A stretch of DNA of 64,000 nucleotides from CAWAPS01 sp963783945 (GTDB lineage Bacteria; Actinomycetota; Acidimicrobiia; Acidimicrobiales; Palsa-688), in assembly GCA_963783945.1 (NCBI GenBank), contig CAWAPS010000019.1:1-64000 (forward strand), written 5' to 3'. A program made the position numbers and the translations under genes. Below, one piece after another: positions 17,052 through 25,504 of this stretch; positions within the stretch are counted from its first letter, which is position 1; each line of letters opens with the position of its first letter. Under the pieces are notes generated by a model. It was not told the DNA's origin. It did not search any database and saw only the letters and a list, made by a program, of their open reading frames with translations.

Positions 17052-18053
17052 TCAACCGGGCGGGACCAGCCCTATGCGCTCGCCGGCCCGGGCCAGGGTG
17101 ACCCGGGCCACGGAGTCGGCCCGCTCGGCCCCGGATTTCAACACCTTGGCCACCACGCCGGGGTCGGACGCCCACTCGCGGTAGCTGGCCTGAATCGGCT
17201 CGACCACCGAGATCACCGCGGCGGCCAGATCCGCCTTCAGCGGTCCATAACGGGTGTAGTCCCCGGCCACGTCCTCGGGCCGCCGGCCCTCGATGGTGGC
17301 GAGAAGCTCGAGCAGGTTGGACACGCCAGGCTTGGCCACCGGGTCGTAACGTACCGCGTCGGGTCCGTCGTCGGTGTCGGTGACCGCTCTCTTGACCTTG
17401 CGCTCTATGGTCTTGAGGTCGTCGAACAGGCCGATCACGCCCTGGGGGCTCTCGCTGCTCTTCGACATCTTCCTCGCCGGCTCCTGGAGGTCCATTATCC
17501 GGGCGCCCCGACCGGGCGGGGGAATGGCCGCCTCTGGGACCACGAACGTCTCGCCGTAGCGGGAGTTGAACCGCTGGGCCAGATCCCGGGTCAGCTCCAA
17601 ATGCTGGCGCTGGTCGTCACCGACCGGAACCCGGTCGGTGTCGTAGAGGAGGATGTCCGCGGCCATCAGCACCGGGTAGGTGAAAAGGCCGGCCCTGGCC
17701 GCTTCCTCGCCCCCTTTGGCCGACTTGTCCTTGAACTGGGTCATGCGCCGCAGCTCCCCGAAGCTGGCCGTGCACTCGAGCAGCCAGGTGAGCTGGGTGT
17801 GCGCCGGCACGTGGCTCTGGACGAACAGAGTGCAGGCCTCGGGATCGAGGCCGGCGGCCAGCAGCAGCGTGGCCATCGTCATGGTGGCGACCCGCAGCTC
17901 CTCGGGGTCCCCGGGGATGGTGAGGGCGTGCAGGTCGACCACGCAATAGAAGCAGTCGCCCTGTCGCTGGTCGGCGACCCACCACCGCACGGCGCCCAGG
18001 AAGTTGCCGAGATGCGGTTCGCCGGTGGGCTGGATGCCCGAGAAGACTCTCAC
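17052..18053 (-). CDS. trpS: Tryptophanyl-tRNA synthetase
   Basis: TrpS charges tRNA-Trp. The class I signatures are HLGN at residues 14-17 and KMSKS in ARKMSKSSESP. MTQFKDKS and GLFTYPVLMAADILLY are characteristic of bacterial TrpS. The 333-residue length is normal when the GTG at 18053 is used. The open frame extends to 18161, but the conserved start VRVFSGIQPTG begins at the GTG. It is divergent from scpA. Confidence 0.95.
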   Translation of the reverse strand: MRVFSGIQPTGEPHLGNFLGAVRWWVADQRQGDCFYCVVDLHALTIPGDPEELRVATMTMATLLLAAGLDPEACTLFVQSHVPAHTQLTWLLECTASFGELRRMTQFKDKSAKGGEEAARAGLFTYPVLMAADILLYDTDRVPVGDDQRQHLELTRDLAQRFNSRYGETFVVPEAAIPPPGRGARIMDLQEPARKMSKSSESPQGVIGLFDDLKTIERKVKRAVTDTDDGPDAVRYDPVAKPGVSNLLELLATIEGRRPEDVAGDYTRYGPLKADLAAAVISVVEPIQASYREWASDPGVVAKVLKSGAERADSVARVTLARAGERIGLVPPG

Positions 18054-18059
18054 CCGGTC

Positions 18060-18065
18060 ATGGTA
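18060..18065 (-). promoter_or_regulatory. -10 element (TACCAT), trpS
   Basis: Read on the minus strand, TACCAT ends 6 nt before the trpS GTG. This fits a leaderless transcript. Confidence 0.4.
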
Positions 18066-18091
18066 TGCCCGGGCTCGGAGGGCCCTGTCGG

Positions 18092-18097
18092 TAATAT
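18092..18097 (+). promoter_or_regulatory. -10 element (TAATAT), scp-aro operon
   Basis: TAATAT ends 7 nt before the scpA GTG at 18105. It would drive the whole scpA-to-plsC run. Confidence 0.45.
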
Positions 18098-18104
18098 CGG
18101 TTGC

Positions 18105-18899
18105 GTGCCCTACACGGTGAGTACACCCGTATTCGAGGGGCCGTTCGACCTGCTGCTCCACCTCGTCACCCGCGAACAGGTCGACCTGTGGGAGGTCTCG
18201 CTCTCCGAGATAGTCGACGCTTACGTCGCCACGCTGGAGGAGATTCGGGCCGGGCTGGACCTCGAGGTGGCGACGGAGTTCCTGCTGATCGCCTCCGTGC
18301 TTTTGGAGCTAAAGGCCCGGCGCCTCCTGCCCGGTTCCGAGGATGGTGAGCTGGAGGAGGAGCTGGCCCTCTGGGAGGAGCGGGATCTCCTGCTGGCTCG
18401 CCTGCTCGAATGCAAGACGTTCAAGGACGCCGCCGCCTCGATGCACCGGATCATGGACATCGCCGGCCGTTCGTGGCCGCGCACCGCGGGCATGGACGAA
18501 CGTTTCGCCGACCTCGTTCCCGATCTCCTGGTCGGGGTGACGGCCGACGACCTGCGCGACAGCATGCAGGCGTTGATGGCGCCCAAGCCGGCCACTCGCC
18601 TGCTCCTCGACCACGTGGCGCCGGTCCGGGCGAGCGTGGCCGACGCCGTCCTGGTGGTGAGAGCCAGGCTGGTACGCGCCGGCCGCCTGTCCTTTTCCCG
18701 GCTCACTTCGGGACTCACCGACCGGCTCGAGGTGATCGTCCGCTTTCTGGCCGTGCTGGAGCTGTTCAAGCAGGGAGTGGTCGATCTCGAACAGGCCACA
18801 TCGTTCGGGGAGCTGCAGGTGACCTGGCTGGGAGGCGACGAAGGCTCTTCTCTCACCGACGGCTCCGACGCGCTGCTGGTCGGCGACTACCAGGGGTAG
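18105..18899 (+). CDS. scpA: Segregation and condensation protein A (kleisin)
   Basis: ScpA is the kleisin subunit that bridges SMC heads with ScpB during chromosome condensation. It has 264 residues. The N-terminus FEGPFDLLLHLVTREQVDLW is the family hallmark. Other conserved segments are FLLIASVLLELKARRLLP and, at the C-terminus, VIVRFLAVLELFKQG. GTG at 18105 fits the family start and the upstream -10, although the frame is open for 1.2 kb upstream. scpB begins 15 bp later. No smc gene lies in the window. Confidence 0.95.
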   Translation: MPYTVSTPVFEGPFDLLLHLVTREQVDLWEVSLSEIVDAYVATLEEIRAGLDLEVATEFLLIASVLLELKARRLLPGSEDGELEEELALWEERDLLLARLLECKTFKDAAASMHRIMDIAGRSWPRTAGMDERFADLVPDLLVGVTADDLRDSMQALMAPKPATRLLLDHVAPVRASVADAVLVVRARLVRAGRLSFSRLTSGLTDRLEVIVRFLAVLELFKQGVVDLEQATSFGELQVTWLGGDEGSSLTDGSDALLVGDYQG

Positions 18900-18913
18900 G
18901 GCGGCAGGTACCT

Positions 18914-19831
18914 GTGGCATCCGAAGAGCAGAGGGCGATCGAGGCGATCGTCATGGTGTCCGACCAGCCGGTCGATCCCCACCTCATGGCCGAGCTGCTG
19001 GAGATGCCGGCCGCCCGGGTCGAGGAGCTGTGCGCCGGCCTGGCCGCGGCGTACGGGGAGGAGGACCGGGGCTTCGAGCTGGTTCGGGTGGCGGGCGGTT
19101 ACCGCTTCCAGAGCCATCCGGATCTGGCTCCTTACGTGGAACGGTTCGTGCTCGAGGGCCAAAACGCCCGGATGTCGGCCGCCGCACTCGAGACCCTCGC
19201 CATCGTGGCGTACAAGCAGCCGGTGTCCCGGGCTCAGGTCGCGGCGATCCGGGGCGTGAACGCCGACGGGGTGATCCGGACCCTGCAGACCCGCGGCTTC
19301 ATCACCGAGGTCGGCCGCGACCCCGGTCCGGGCCAGGCGGTGCTGTACGGCACGACCACCCTCCTGCTCGAGCGGCTGGGCCTGGACCGGATCGATCAGC
19401 TTCCGCCTCTGGCCCAGTTCGTGCCCGGACCGGAGGTGATGGACGCCCTCGAGCGGAGCCTGCGGGCCGATCCGGCAGGCGGGCGCAACCCCACGGATGC
19501 AGATGATGACGAGGATGACCCGGAGAGGGACGGGGGAGCCGGTGGGGTGACGGCGGGGCCGCACCAACCCGAGGACCCGGGCGAGGCGGCGGGGAGGCTC
19601 GAGGGGGGGTCGGCGGGCGCCGGTGGCGAAGTGGCGGGGACCGAGGACCTGGGCGAGGCCGAGGAAGTGGCGGGGGCCGAGGACCCGGGTGACGCCGAGG
19701 AAGTGGCGGGGACCGAGGACCCGGGCGAGGCCGAGGAAATCGCGGGGACCGAGGACGCGGGTGACGCCGACGCCGAGGCCGCCGGCGGGACGGACCGGCC
19801 CAGCGGCGATCCCGCTCCCCGTGACGAATGA
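18914..19831 (+). CDS. scpB: Segregation and condensation protein B with acidic repeat tail
   Basis: ScpB dimers stabilise the SMC-kleisin ring. Residues ~1-175 form the two winged-helix domains (FRVAGGYRFQS-type turn, ARMSAAALETLAIVAYKQPV, IRGVNADGVIRTL, GRDPGPGQAVLYGTT). The protein has 305 residues, whereas family members usually end near 180-210. The extra ~110 residues are acidic and include four 12-residue repeats of the type EVAGTEDPGEAE. GTG at 18914 starts VASEEQ. The 3' end overlaps rluB by 11 bp. Confidence 0.93.
   Translation: MASEEQRAIEAIVMVSDQPVDPHLMAELLEMPAARVEELCAGLAAAYGEEDRGFELVRVAGGYRFQSHPDLAPYVERFVLEGQNARMSAAALETLAIVAYKQPVSRAQVAAIRGVNADGVIRTLQTRGFITEVGRDPGPGQAVLYGTTTLLLERLGLDRIDQLPPLAQFVPGPEVMDALERSLRADPAGGRNPTDADDDEDDPERDGGAGGVTAGPHQPEDPGEAAGRLEGGSAGAGGEVAGTEDLGEAEEVAGAEDPGDAEEVAGTEDPGEAEEIAGTEDAGDADAEAAGGTDRPSGDPAPRDE
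19628..19771 (+). repeat. 36-bp tandem repeat in scpB
   Basis: Four 36-bp units starting GAAGTGGCGGGGACC encode the acidic repeats of the ScpB tail. All keep the reading frame. Confidence 0.85.
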
Positions 19832-20612
19832 GCCGGCGGCCGGCACCGAGGGCGTCCGCCTACAGAAGATTCTGGCCGGCGCCGGGGTGGGCAGCCGGCG
19901 GGCCTGCGAGGAGCTGATCGCCGCCGGCCGGGTCGAGGTCAACGGCGAGACGGCCGAGCTGGGCCGCCGGGTCGACCCCGGCCGGGACCGGGTGGCGGTG
20001 GACGGCGTTCCCATCGGCGTCGCCCCCGGGCTGGTCTACTACCTGGTCTACAAACCGACTGGTGTGGTATCGACCACCTCCGATCCGCAGGGCCGGCCTA
20101 CGGTGACCGCCGTAGTCCCATCCGAGCCACGGGTGCACCCGGTGGGCCGGCTCGATGCCGACAGCGAGGGGCTCATACTCCTCACCAACGACGGGGAGCT
20201 CACCTACCGACTCACCCACCCGAGCTTCGGGATCGAGAAGGAGTATGTCGTTACCGTCTCCGGTCTCCCCGACCCGGCGGACGTGCGCCGCCTCCGGCAG
20301 GGTGTCGAGCTCGAGGACGGACTGACCGCGCCGGCCCGGGTGGCGTTGCTGGCGCCCGACGTCCTCCGGGTAACCATCCACGAAGGCCGTAACCGGCAGG
20401 TGCGCCGCATGGCCCGGGCGGTCGGGCACCCCGTCCGGCAGCTGATTCGGACCCGGATCGGGCCCCTCCGGATCGGATCCCTCGGGCCGGGCGAATGGCG
20501 GGAGCTAACCGTCGACGAGGTGCGGGCCCTGGAAAGGGCGACCGGGGGACCGACGGGTTCGCGTAGATTGATCCGCCGTGCCAATCGCCGCCGGCCGCCC
20601 GCCAATCAGTGA
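19821..20612 (+). CDS. rluB: 23S rRNA pseudouridine synthase RluB family
   Basis: The enzyme isomerises a 23S rRNA uridine to pseudouridine. It has an N-terminal S4 domain (residues ~10-58, RLQKILAGAGVGSRRACEEL) and the catalytic Asp (D112) in GRLDADSEGL. YKPTGVVST and EGRNRQVRRM are family motifs. GTG at 19821 was chosen because upstream codons in this frame are out-of-frame scpB repeats. It is translationally coupled at both ends, overlapping tyrA by 4 bp (GTGA). Confidence 0.93.
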   Translation: MTNEPAAGTEGVRLQKILAGAGVGSRRACEELIAAGRVEVNGETAELGRRVDPGRDRVAVDGVPIGVAPGLVYYLVYKPTGVVSTTSDPQGRPTVTAVVPSEPRVHPVGRLDADSEGLILLTNDGELTYRLTHPSFGIEKEYVVTVSGLPDPADVRRLRQGVELEDGLTAPARVALLAPDVLRVTIHEGRNRQVRRMARAVGHPVRQLIRTRIGPLRIGSLGPGEWRELTVDEVRALERATGGPTGSRRLIRRANRRRPPANQ

Positions 20613-21688
20613 GTCCTGACCCCGACCAGAGGCGGGCCCAGGTCGTCGGCACCGGGCTGATCGGAGGCTCGATCGGCGCTGGCCTGCGCCGCCTGGGCTG
20701 GCACGTCACCGGCTACGACGTCAACGGGACTCGCTCGGCTCGGGCGGTAGAGCTCGGGGCGGTCGACGAGGCCGGGTTTGATTCAGACGCCGCGGTGGCC
20801 TTCGTCGCCACCCCGGCCGGGGCGGTGGCCGACGCCGCCCGGCGGGCGGTTGATCTGCTACCGATGGCGGTGGTTACCGATGTGGCCGGGGTCAAGGGAC
20901 CGGTCGTGGACCGGATAGACGACCCCCGCTTCGTCGGGGGGCACCCGATGGCCGGGTCCGAGCAGGAGGGGGTGGAGGGTTCCGACCCGGACATGTTCGA
21001 GGGCGCCACCTGGGTCCTCACCCCCACCGCCCACACCGACCCCTTCGCCTTCGCCACGGTGCGCTCGGTGGTGACACAGCTCGGTGCGAACGTCGTCGAG
21101 CTGCCCGCCGCCCGCCACGACGACCTGGTGGCCCTGGTGTCCCACGTCCCCCACCTGACCGCCGCCACCCTGATGAACCTGGCTGCCGACACCGCCCTCG
21201 AGCACGCCACCCTGCTCCGTCTGGCCGCCGGGGGGTTCCGGGACATGACGCGTATCGCGGCCGGTGACGCCGCGATCTGGCCCGACGTGTGCGCCGAGAA
21301 CCGGGCGGGCATCCTCGAGGTGCTCGACCGCCTGTTAGCGGCGCTCACCGAGGTACGGCAGGTGGTAGCCGGCGGCGACCGCGAAACGCTCCTCAAGATG
21401 CTCGAGCGGGCCAGGGAGGCGAGGGTGAACCTGCCGGCCGGTGTCCCCGCCAGCGAGACCACGGTCGAGGTCCGGGTGCCGGTTCCGGACCGGCCGGGTG
21501 TCCTGGCCGAGGTGACTACCCTGTTCGGCGAGATGGGGATCAACATCTACGATCTGGAGATCGCCCACAGCGCCGAGGGCTACAAGGGCGTGCTGGTCCT
21601 CGTTATCGATGCCCTGGCCACCGAGCGGGTCAGGTTGGCGCTGCACGAGCGGGACTTCCGTTGCTCGTTCCGCCCCCTCGGTCCGTGA
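20609..21688 (+). CDS. tyrA: Prephenate dehydrogenase with ACT domain
   Basis: TyrA converts prephenate to 4-hydroxyphenylpyruvate for tyrosine synthesis, using NAD(P). The Rossmann motif GTGLIGGS lies at residues 14-21. VTDVAGVKGP, GGHPMAGSE and LVSHVPHLTAATL are family motifs. An ACT domain occupies about residues 290-355 (VPVPDRPGVLAEVTTLFGE, INIYDLEI), suggesting tyrosine feedback control. It is coupled to rluB and aroA by GTGA overlaps. Confidence 0.94.
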   Translation: MSPDPDQRRAQVVGTGLIGGSIGAGLRRLGWHVTGYDVNGTRSARAVELGAVDEAGFDSDAAVAFVATPAGAVADAARRAVDLLPMAVVTDVAGVKGPVVDRIDDPRFVGGHPMAGSEQEGVEGSDPDMFEGATWVLTPTAHTDPFAFATVRSVVTQLGANVVELPAARHDDLVALVSHVPHLTAATLMNLAADTALEHATLLRLAAGGFRDMTRIAAGDAAIWPDVCAENRAGILEVLDRLLAALTEVRQVVAGGDRETLLKMLERAREARVNLPAGVPASETTVEVRVPVPDRPGVLAEVTTLFGEMGINIYDLEIAHSAEGYKGVLVLVIDALATERVRLALHERDFRCSFRPLGP

Positions 21689-22971
21689 ACCGTTTCGTCG
21701 CCCCGCCCGCCGCCGCGGGGGTGCGGGGCAAGCTGACCGTTCCCGGCGACAAGTCCATATCGCACCGGGCCCTGCTTCTGGCGGCCCGGGGTGAAGGACG
21801 GTCGCGGATCTCGGGCCTTTCCCGGGGCCAGGACGTGCTGTGCACCCTGCGGGCCATCGAGCGCTTCGGCGCCGGGGTGGGGACGGGCGGCGACGGGGAG
21901 GTCCTGGTCGACGGGGGGCCGGACCGGCTCGGAGAGCCTGCCGCCCCGGTGGATGTCGGCAACTCGGGAACCGCTATCCGCCTCTTGGCCGGGTGGGCGT
22001 CGGGGATCGACGGGCTCACGGTTCTGGCCGGCGACGAGTCGATCGCCCGCCGGCCTATGGGCCGGGTCGTCGACCCGCTGCGGCTCATGGGGGCCCGCAT
22101 AGACGGACGGGCCGGCGGCCGGCTGCCTCCGCTCGCCGTGCGGGGCGGCGGGCTGCACGGAATCGACTACCGCCTACCGGTACCGAGCGCCCAGGTCAAA
22201 GGGGCCATCCTGCTGGCCGGACTGGCGGCCTCCGGAACGACGACGGTCCGTGAGGACGTCCCGACCCGGGTGCACACCGAGGAGATGCTCGCCATGTGCG
22301 GCGCTGACATAACCGCGTCGCGCGGAGCGGTTACCTTGCGGCCTGGCCCCCTGCGCCCGGTCGATTTCTCGGTGCCAGGTGACCCGTCGCAGGCGGCGTT
22401 CTGGATCGTCGCCGCCTGTATCACCCCGGGCAGCGACCTCGCCGTGGAGTACGTCTACATCGGTCCGGGTCGAGCCGGCTTTCTCGACGTCCTGGCCCGC
22501 ATGGGCGCCGATCTGGAGCTGTCCGACGAGAACCCGGCGTCCTCCACCGCCACGGTCAGGGCCCGATACCGGCCGCTTCGCGCCACCACGGTGGGAGGTT
22601 CAGAGGTGCCTGCGGTGATCGACGAGATACCGGTGCTGGCCGTCGCCGCGGCGTACGCCGATGGCACCACGACCTTCTCCGACGCCGCCGAGCTCAAGGT
22701 CAAGGAGAGCGACCGCATCGCCACCATGGTCGCCTCGTTGAAGTCGGTTGGCGCCAGCGCCCGGGCCCGAGAAGACGGGCTCGAGGTGCGGGGCACAGCA
22801 GGGGCGCCCCTGGCCGGTGGCCGGGTCGAGTCTGAGGGCGACCACCGGGTGGCCATGGCCATGGCCGTCGCCGCCCTTCCGGCCGCCGGGCCGGTCGAGG
22901 TGTCGGGATGGGACGCCGTGGCCACCAGCTACCCCGGCTTCGAGCGGGACTACCACCTGTGCGCGTCATAG
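21685..22971 (+). CDS. aroA: 3-phosphoshikimate 1-carboxyvinyltransferase (EPSP synthase)
   Basis: AroA makes EPSP from shikimate-3-phosphate and phosphoenolpyruvate. The 428-residue protein has PGDKSISHRALLLAA near residue 17, NSGTAIRLLAG, VPSAQVKGAILLAGLAA, VPGDPSQAAFW, and a C-terminal KVKESDRIATM. The first motif uses Ser-Ile rather than Ser-Leu. GTG at 21685 overlaps the tyrA stop. The frame is open far upstream, but that part is tyrA shadow. It overlaps cmk by 13 bp. Confidence 0.95.
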   Translation: MNRFVAPPAAAGVRGKLTVPGDKSISHRALLLAARGEGRSRISGLSRGQDVLCTLRAIERFGAGVGTGGDGEVLVDGGPDRLGEPAAPVDVGNSGTAIRLLAGWASGIDGLTVLAGDESIARRPMGRVVDPLRLMGARIDGRAGGRLPPLAVRGGGLHGIDYRLPVPSAQVKGAILLAGLAASGTTTVREDVPTRVHTEEMLAMCGADITASRGAVTLRPGPLRPVDFSVPGDPSQAAFWIVAACITPGSDLAVEYVYIGPGRAGFLDVLARMGADLELSDENPASSTATVRARYRPLRATTVGGSEVPAVIDEIPVLAVAAAYADGTTTFSDAAELKVKESDRIATMVASLKSVGASARAREDGLEVRGTAGAPLAGGRVESEGDHRVAMAMAVAALPAAGPVEVSGWDAVATSYPGFERDYHLCAS

Positions 22972-23606
22972 CGATCGACGGCCCGTCGGGGTCGGGGAAG
23001 TCGACTGTGGCCAAGGCGGTGGCCGAGCGGCTCGGACTCGACTACCTCGACACCGGGGCCATGTACCGGGCGGTGGCCTTCGCCGCCATCCAGCGCAACA
23101 TCGACCCCGACGACGCGGCGTCCGTCGGGGAACTGGCCCGCCGCCTCCCCCTCGAAGTGGGAGACAGGGTCCTGGTCGACGGCACCGACGCCACCATCGA
23201 GATACGGGGACCCGAGGTCACCCGGGCCGTCAGCGCGGTGGCGGCCAACCCGGAGGTGAGGCGCGAGCTGGTGACCCGTCAGCGGGAGTGGGCCGAGGCG
23301 AGGTCCGGCGGGGTTATCGAGGGCCGTGACATCGGCAGCGTGGTGTTTCCCTCCGCGGCGGTCAAGATCTATCTGACGGCCCGGGACTCCGAACGGGCCA
23401 GCCGGCGCAGCCGGGAGATGCTGGATCTCCACTACGACCAGGTGGCCGCCGACATGGCCCGCCGGGACCACCTCGACTCGACCCGCACGGCGTCGCCACT
23501 CAGCGTGGCCGACGATGCCGTCCACCTCGACACCACAGGCCGGCCGATCGATGACGTGATCGACGAGGTGCTGGCTCTGGTCTATGCCAAGGTGCAGGAC
23601 GCGTGA
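22959..23606 (+). CDS. cmk: Cytidylate kinase
   Basis: Cmk phosphorylates CMP/dCMP. It has 215 residues. The P-loop is GPSGSGKST at residues 8-16, followed by LDTGAMYRAVA. EGRDIGSVVFP, KIYLTARDSERASRR and the DSTRTASPL region are typical. GTG at 22959 gives the canonical VRVIAIDGPSG start. plsC overlaps its end by 4 bp, and the aroA-cmk-plsC order is common. Confidence 0.95.
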   Translation: MRVIAIDGPSGSGKSTVAKAVAERLGLDYLDTGAMYRAVAFAAIQRNIDPDDAASVGELARRLPLEVGDRVLVDGTDATIEIRGPEVTRAVSAVAANPEVRRELVTRQREWAEARSGGVIEGRDIGSVVFPSAAVKIYLTARDSERASRRSREMLDLHYDQVAADMARRDHLDSTRTASPLSVADDAVHLDTTGRPIDDVIDEVLALVYAKVQDA

Positions 23607-24277
23607 GGCAGGAGGGTGGGCCCAAGTCCCGCGTTTCTCTCGCCTGGTACACGTTCGCCCGCGGCGTGGTCGAACTGGTCTGCCGGTCGTTCTGGCGGGT
23701 GGAGATCCGGGGAAAGGAGAACGTCCCCCGGACGGGGGCGTACGTCATCGCCCCGGTTCACCGTTCCAACATCGACACCTTGCTGGCCGGGTGCCTGACC
23801 CACCGGCGCATCCGGTTCATGGGCAAGGACAGCCTGTGGAAGTACAGATGGTCAGGCGCCCTGTTCGGCTCGCTCGGGGCCTTTCCCGTTCGCAGGGGCA
23901 GCCCCGACCGCGAAGCGTTGCGCCGCTGCGAGGACGCGGTCAATGGGGGAGAGCCGGTCGTGCTGTTCCCCGAGGGAACCCGACAGTCGGGGCCGAAGCT
24001 GCACCCGCTGTTCGAGGGCGCGGCGTTCGTGGCCGCCCGGGCCGGCGTCCCGATCCTGCCGGTCGGCATCGGGGGGAGCGAATGGGCCATGCGCAAGGGC
24101 AGCAAGTTCGTGTCGCCGGTGAAGGTGGTGATGGTGGTGGGCCAGGTCATGGCCCCACCCGAGCGGGCCGCCGGCGGCCGGGTATCGCGGCGGGCGGTGA
24201 GCGAGCTCACCACTGCCCTGGCCGCCGAGCTGCAGACCCTGTTCGACCAGGCCTTGACCGCCGCCGGGCGGGCCTAG
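23603..24277 (+). CDS. plsC: 1-acyl-sn-glycerol-3-phosphate acyltransferase
   Basis: The enzyme acylates lysophosphatidic acid in phospholipid synthesis at the membrane. The HX4D motif is HRSNID (near residue 53), and FPEGTRQSG is the second acyltransferase motif. IGGSEWAMRKG is also family-like. A hydrophobic N-terminal segment (YTFARGVVELVCRSFW) would anchor it. The GTG start overlaps cmk. It converges on ispH. Confidence 0.92.
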   Translation: MRQEGGPKSRVSLAWYTFARGVVELVCRSFWRVEIRGKENVPRTGAYVIAPVHRSNIDTLLAGCLTHRRIRFMGKDSLWKYRWSGALFGSLGAFPVRRGSPDREALRRCEDAVNGGEPVVLFPEGTRQSGPKLHPLFEGAAFVAARAGVPILPVGIGGSEWAMRKGSKFVSPVKVVMVVGQVMAPPERAAGGRVSRRAVSELTTALAAELQTLFDQALTAAGRA

Positions 24278-24373
24278 AGTTTCCAGCCTCGGGCGGTCCG
24301 GCCCCACCGGGCCCGCCTCGGGGGTGATGAAGTCGTCAGCTGGCGATTTCGTCAGCCCCGCCCCGGTGGACTC

Positions 24374-25423
24374 CTAGTGGGTGAGGCCGGACAGGGCCAT
24401 GGATGCCGACAGCTCGCGGTCGTCGGGCATGGAGTCCCCCCCCGCCGTGGGATCGGCGTCGGGGGCGAGGCCGGCCACGGCGGCGGCGGCCGCCAACTGC
24501 CGCACCGACTCGCGAAGCTCGCGGGGAAGAGGGAAGTACTCGTCCTCGTCGATCGCCACCACCTCTTCGACCGGGTGCTCGGGCGCCAGCCGGGCCACCA
24601 CGGCCTGCACCACCTCCTCGGGGGCCGACGCTCCGGCGATGACCCCCACGGTGCCCGACAGGTCGTCGGGCAGCTCCGCCGGCCCGTCCACCCGCAGAAC
24701 CCGGGCACAGCCCGCCCCGATGGCGGTGCGCTCCAACGCCCTGGTGTTCGACGAGGTCTCGGACCCGATGACGACCACGCTGTCGCAGCGTCCGGCGATG
24801 GCCTTCAGGGCGGTCTGGCGGTTGGTGGTGGCAAAGCACAGGTCCGAGGTCCCGGGCACCCACAGGTCGGGCCAGCGTTCCCTGGCCGCCTCGAGCAGCG
24901 CCTTCCACTCGTCGACCGCGAGCGTGGTCTGGGCCAGGAAGGCCACCGGCCCCTCCGGGTCGGGTAGGGCCCTCAGCTCCTCGAGGTGCTCGACCCGGTG
25001 AACGGCGTCGGGCGCCACGGCGATCGTGCCGATCGCCTCCTGGTGACCCTCGTGCCCGACGTACACGATCGAGTACCCCTTGCCGGCCCGGACCTTGACC
25101 TCGTGGTGGACCTTCTTGACGAGGGGGCACACGGCGTTGACGACGGCCCCGCCCCTGGCCTTGGCCGCCTCGACCAGCTCCGGGGGGGAACCGTGGGCCG
25201 AGAGCATGAGCGGCGCCCCTTCGGGCACCTCGGCCACGTCGTCGACGAAGACCACCCCCATCTGCTTGAAGCGCTCCACCACGATCTGGTTGTGGACTAT
25301 CTCGTGATAGCAGTACACCGGGGGCTCGAACACCCTGGTCATCCAGGCGAGCGACTTGATCGCCATCTCGACCCCGGCGCAGAAGCCGCGGGGTGCGGCG
25401 AGCAGGACCCGATCGACCTCCAT
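24374..25423 (-). CDS. ispH: 4-hydroxy-3-methylbut-2-enyl diphosphate reductase
   Basis: IspH is the last enzyme of the MEP isoprenoid pathway. The three 4Fe-4S cysteines are C15 (PRGFCAGV), NAVCPLVKKVH and SDLCFATTNRQ. HEIVHNQIVV, LSAHGSPP and IGSETSSNT are family motifs. The 349-residue length is slightly long, owing to an Ala/Asp-rich C-terminus. The ATG at 25423 has a -10 just upstream. Confidence 0.96.
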   Translation of the reverse strand: MEVDRVLLAAPRGFCAGVEMAIKSLAWMTRVFEPPVYCYHEIVHNQIVVERFKQMGVVFVDDVAEVPEGAPLMLSAHGSPPELVEAAKARGGAVVNAVCPLVKKVHHEVKVRAGKGYSIVYVGHEGHQEAIGTIAVAPDAVHRVEHLEELRALPDPEGPVAFLAQTTLAVDEWKALLEAARERWPDLWVPGTSDLCFATTNRQTALKAIAGRCDSVVVIGSETSSNTRALERTAIGAGCARVLRVDGPAELPDDLSGTVGVIAGASAPEEVVQAVVARLAPEHPVEEVVAIDEDEYFPLPRELRESVRQLAAAAAVAGLAPDADPTAGGDSMPDDRELSASMALSGLTH

Positions 25424-25431
25424 CGGCTCTG

Positions 25432-25437
25432 AGGCTA
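25432..25437 (-). promoter_or_regulatory. -10 element (TAGCCT), ispH
   Basis: On the minus strand TAGCCT ends 8 nt before the ispH ATG, without a ribosome-binding site. Confidence 0.4.
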
Positions 25438-25489
25438 CCGGTCCGGGGCCTCATGAGATACCGGGTTCATCACCGCCCCGCTCAGCCCG

Positions 25490-25495
25490 TACCCT
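25490..25495 (+). promoter_or_regulatory. -10 element (TACCCT), DUF512 gene
   Basis: TACCCT ends 9 nt before the ATG at 25505. Confidence 0.35.
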
Positions 25496-25504
25496 GGTCG
25501 GGTT

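Noticed and set aside
18410..18913. Extended N-terminus for ScpB
   Set aside because: The frame is open through scpA but encodes scpA shadow. ScpB homology starts at GTG 18914.
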